42,264 bases of DNA from JBMNTU01 sp050945895 (lineage in GTDB: Bacteria; Bacillota; Clostridia; Christensenellales; Christensenellaceae), in NCBI GenBank assembly GCA_050945895.1, contig JBMNTU010000005.1:1-42264 (forward strand), in the 5' to 3' direction. Positions 41,855-42,264 of this stretch are shown here, in pieces (within the stretch, counting starts at the first letter, position 1; the number at the start of each line of letters is the position of its first letter). The notes under the pieces are model-generated. The model saw only the letters and a list, made by a program, of their open reading frames with translations. It was not told the DNA's origin and did not search any database. The translations under genes were made by a program, and so were the position numbers.

Positions 41855-42264
41855 CTAATCCACCCGCCCGGGCTTGGCATAGATGATCCTGCGGCAGCCG
41901 AAATACGTTGCCAGAAAATATCCGCCGTAGACAATGGCCATCAGTACAGCCGTAATGCCTGCACTATACAGCACATCCATGCCGCTGATGATGTTGATGC
42001 CCGAGTTCATTACCCCGATTCCTGCAATGGAGTGGACAAGCGCAAGCAGCAGCGGGAGCAGGAAGTATATCCCTACTTGCGAGAAGAGCGCTTTGGAAAT
42101 CATCCGCTCTTCCGTGCCGATCTGGCGAAGCAGGTCGAACCGGTGTTTGCTGTCCGCCGCTTCGGAAAGCTGCTGGAGCGCAAGCACTGCCGCCGCCGCA
42201 ATGAGGAAGATCAGCCCCATATAGATGCCCACAAACACCAGCATCGTTGTAATCCCTGAGTTGG
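41855..42264 (-). CDS. BceB-type ABC transporter permease, C-terminal fragment (cut by window edge)
   Basis: The last 136 residues of an FtsX-like permease. The frame stays open through the right edge of the window (NSGITT before the first Met), so the gene begins outside. LALQQLSEAADSKHRFDLLR and the following KALFSQVGIYFLLPLLLALVHS closely match the end of BceB-like bacitracin/antimicrobial-peptide permeases, which act with an ATPase BceA and often a BceRS two-component system. Three membrane segments remain. Confidence 0.85.
   Translation of the reverse strand, partial: NSGITTMLVFVGIYMGLIFLIAAAAVLALQQLSEAADSKHRFDLLRQIGTEERMISKALFSQVGIYFLLPLLLALVHSIAGIGVMNSGINIISGMDVLYSAGITAVLMAIVYGGYFLATYFGCRRIIYAKPGRVD

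Overview
The window reads as chromosomal DNA of an anaerobic Gram-positive bacterium of the class Clostridia (Bacillota). Supporting this are the clostridial/bacillar order infC-rpmI-rplT, RNA methyltransferase-pheS-pheT and zapA near mutS2, strong AGGAGG ribosome sites, an HtrA with a Gln/Pro-rich cytoplasmic head, a sortase-type cell-wall protease, a CarD regulator, LmrCD-type exporters and a BceB-type permease. No genus can be assigned safely. No rRNA, tRNA or CRISPR array was found. Coding density is high and most genes lie on the minus strand.

Layout. 1-120: possible end of an IS21-like element. 306-2372 (+): orphan chemotaxis receptor. 2652-9261 (-): mutS2, a DUF523/TudS-like Fe-S protein, a response regulator and a histidine kinase as one tightly coupled set, followed by htrA. 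9490-14157 (-): zapA as its own unit, and RNA methyltransferase-pheS-pheT. 14267-15604 (-): infC-rpmI-rplT with a strong promoter, a leader carrying a terminator-like hairpin, and an AUC start codon for IF3. 15608-25258 (-): araD, a WYL regulator, an extended NAD synthetase, a RelA/SpoT-type protein, thrS, a lipoprotein, metY and a polytopic membrane protein, nearly all closely spaced.

25466-28905 (+): an OFA-family MFS transporter, then deoC and a 23S/tRNA uracil methyltransferase behind their own promoter, which carries an operator-like dyad. 29040-29131: a 92-base fold-back element between convergent genes. 29185-36574 (-): a large secreted papain-like protease and a three-gene molybdenum hydroxylase operon. 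36901-41716 (-): a CarD regulator with a structured leader, a heterodimeric ABC exporter and a small membrane protein. The right edge cuts a BceB-like ABC permease.

How the genes work together. Much of the window is housekeeping for translation (IF3, L35, L20, PheST, ThrS, two RNA methyltransferases), DNA and envelope maintenance (MutS2, ZapA, HtrA, two-component system) and carbon/sulfur metabolism (AraD, DeoC, MetY). The least ordinary part is the WYL regulator, NAD synthetase and Rel-like run. The NAD synthetase carries about 165 extra C-terminal residues with no family I recognise. The Rel-like protein keeps the two acidic catalytic motifs but has lost the usual NGYxSLH motif and has a 240-residue unknown tail. 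I put this forward as the best candidate for an undescribed nucleotide-signalling module; its function is inference.
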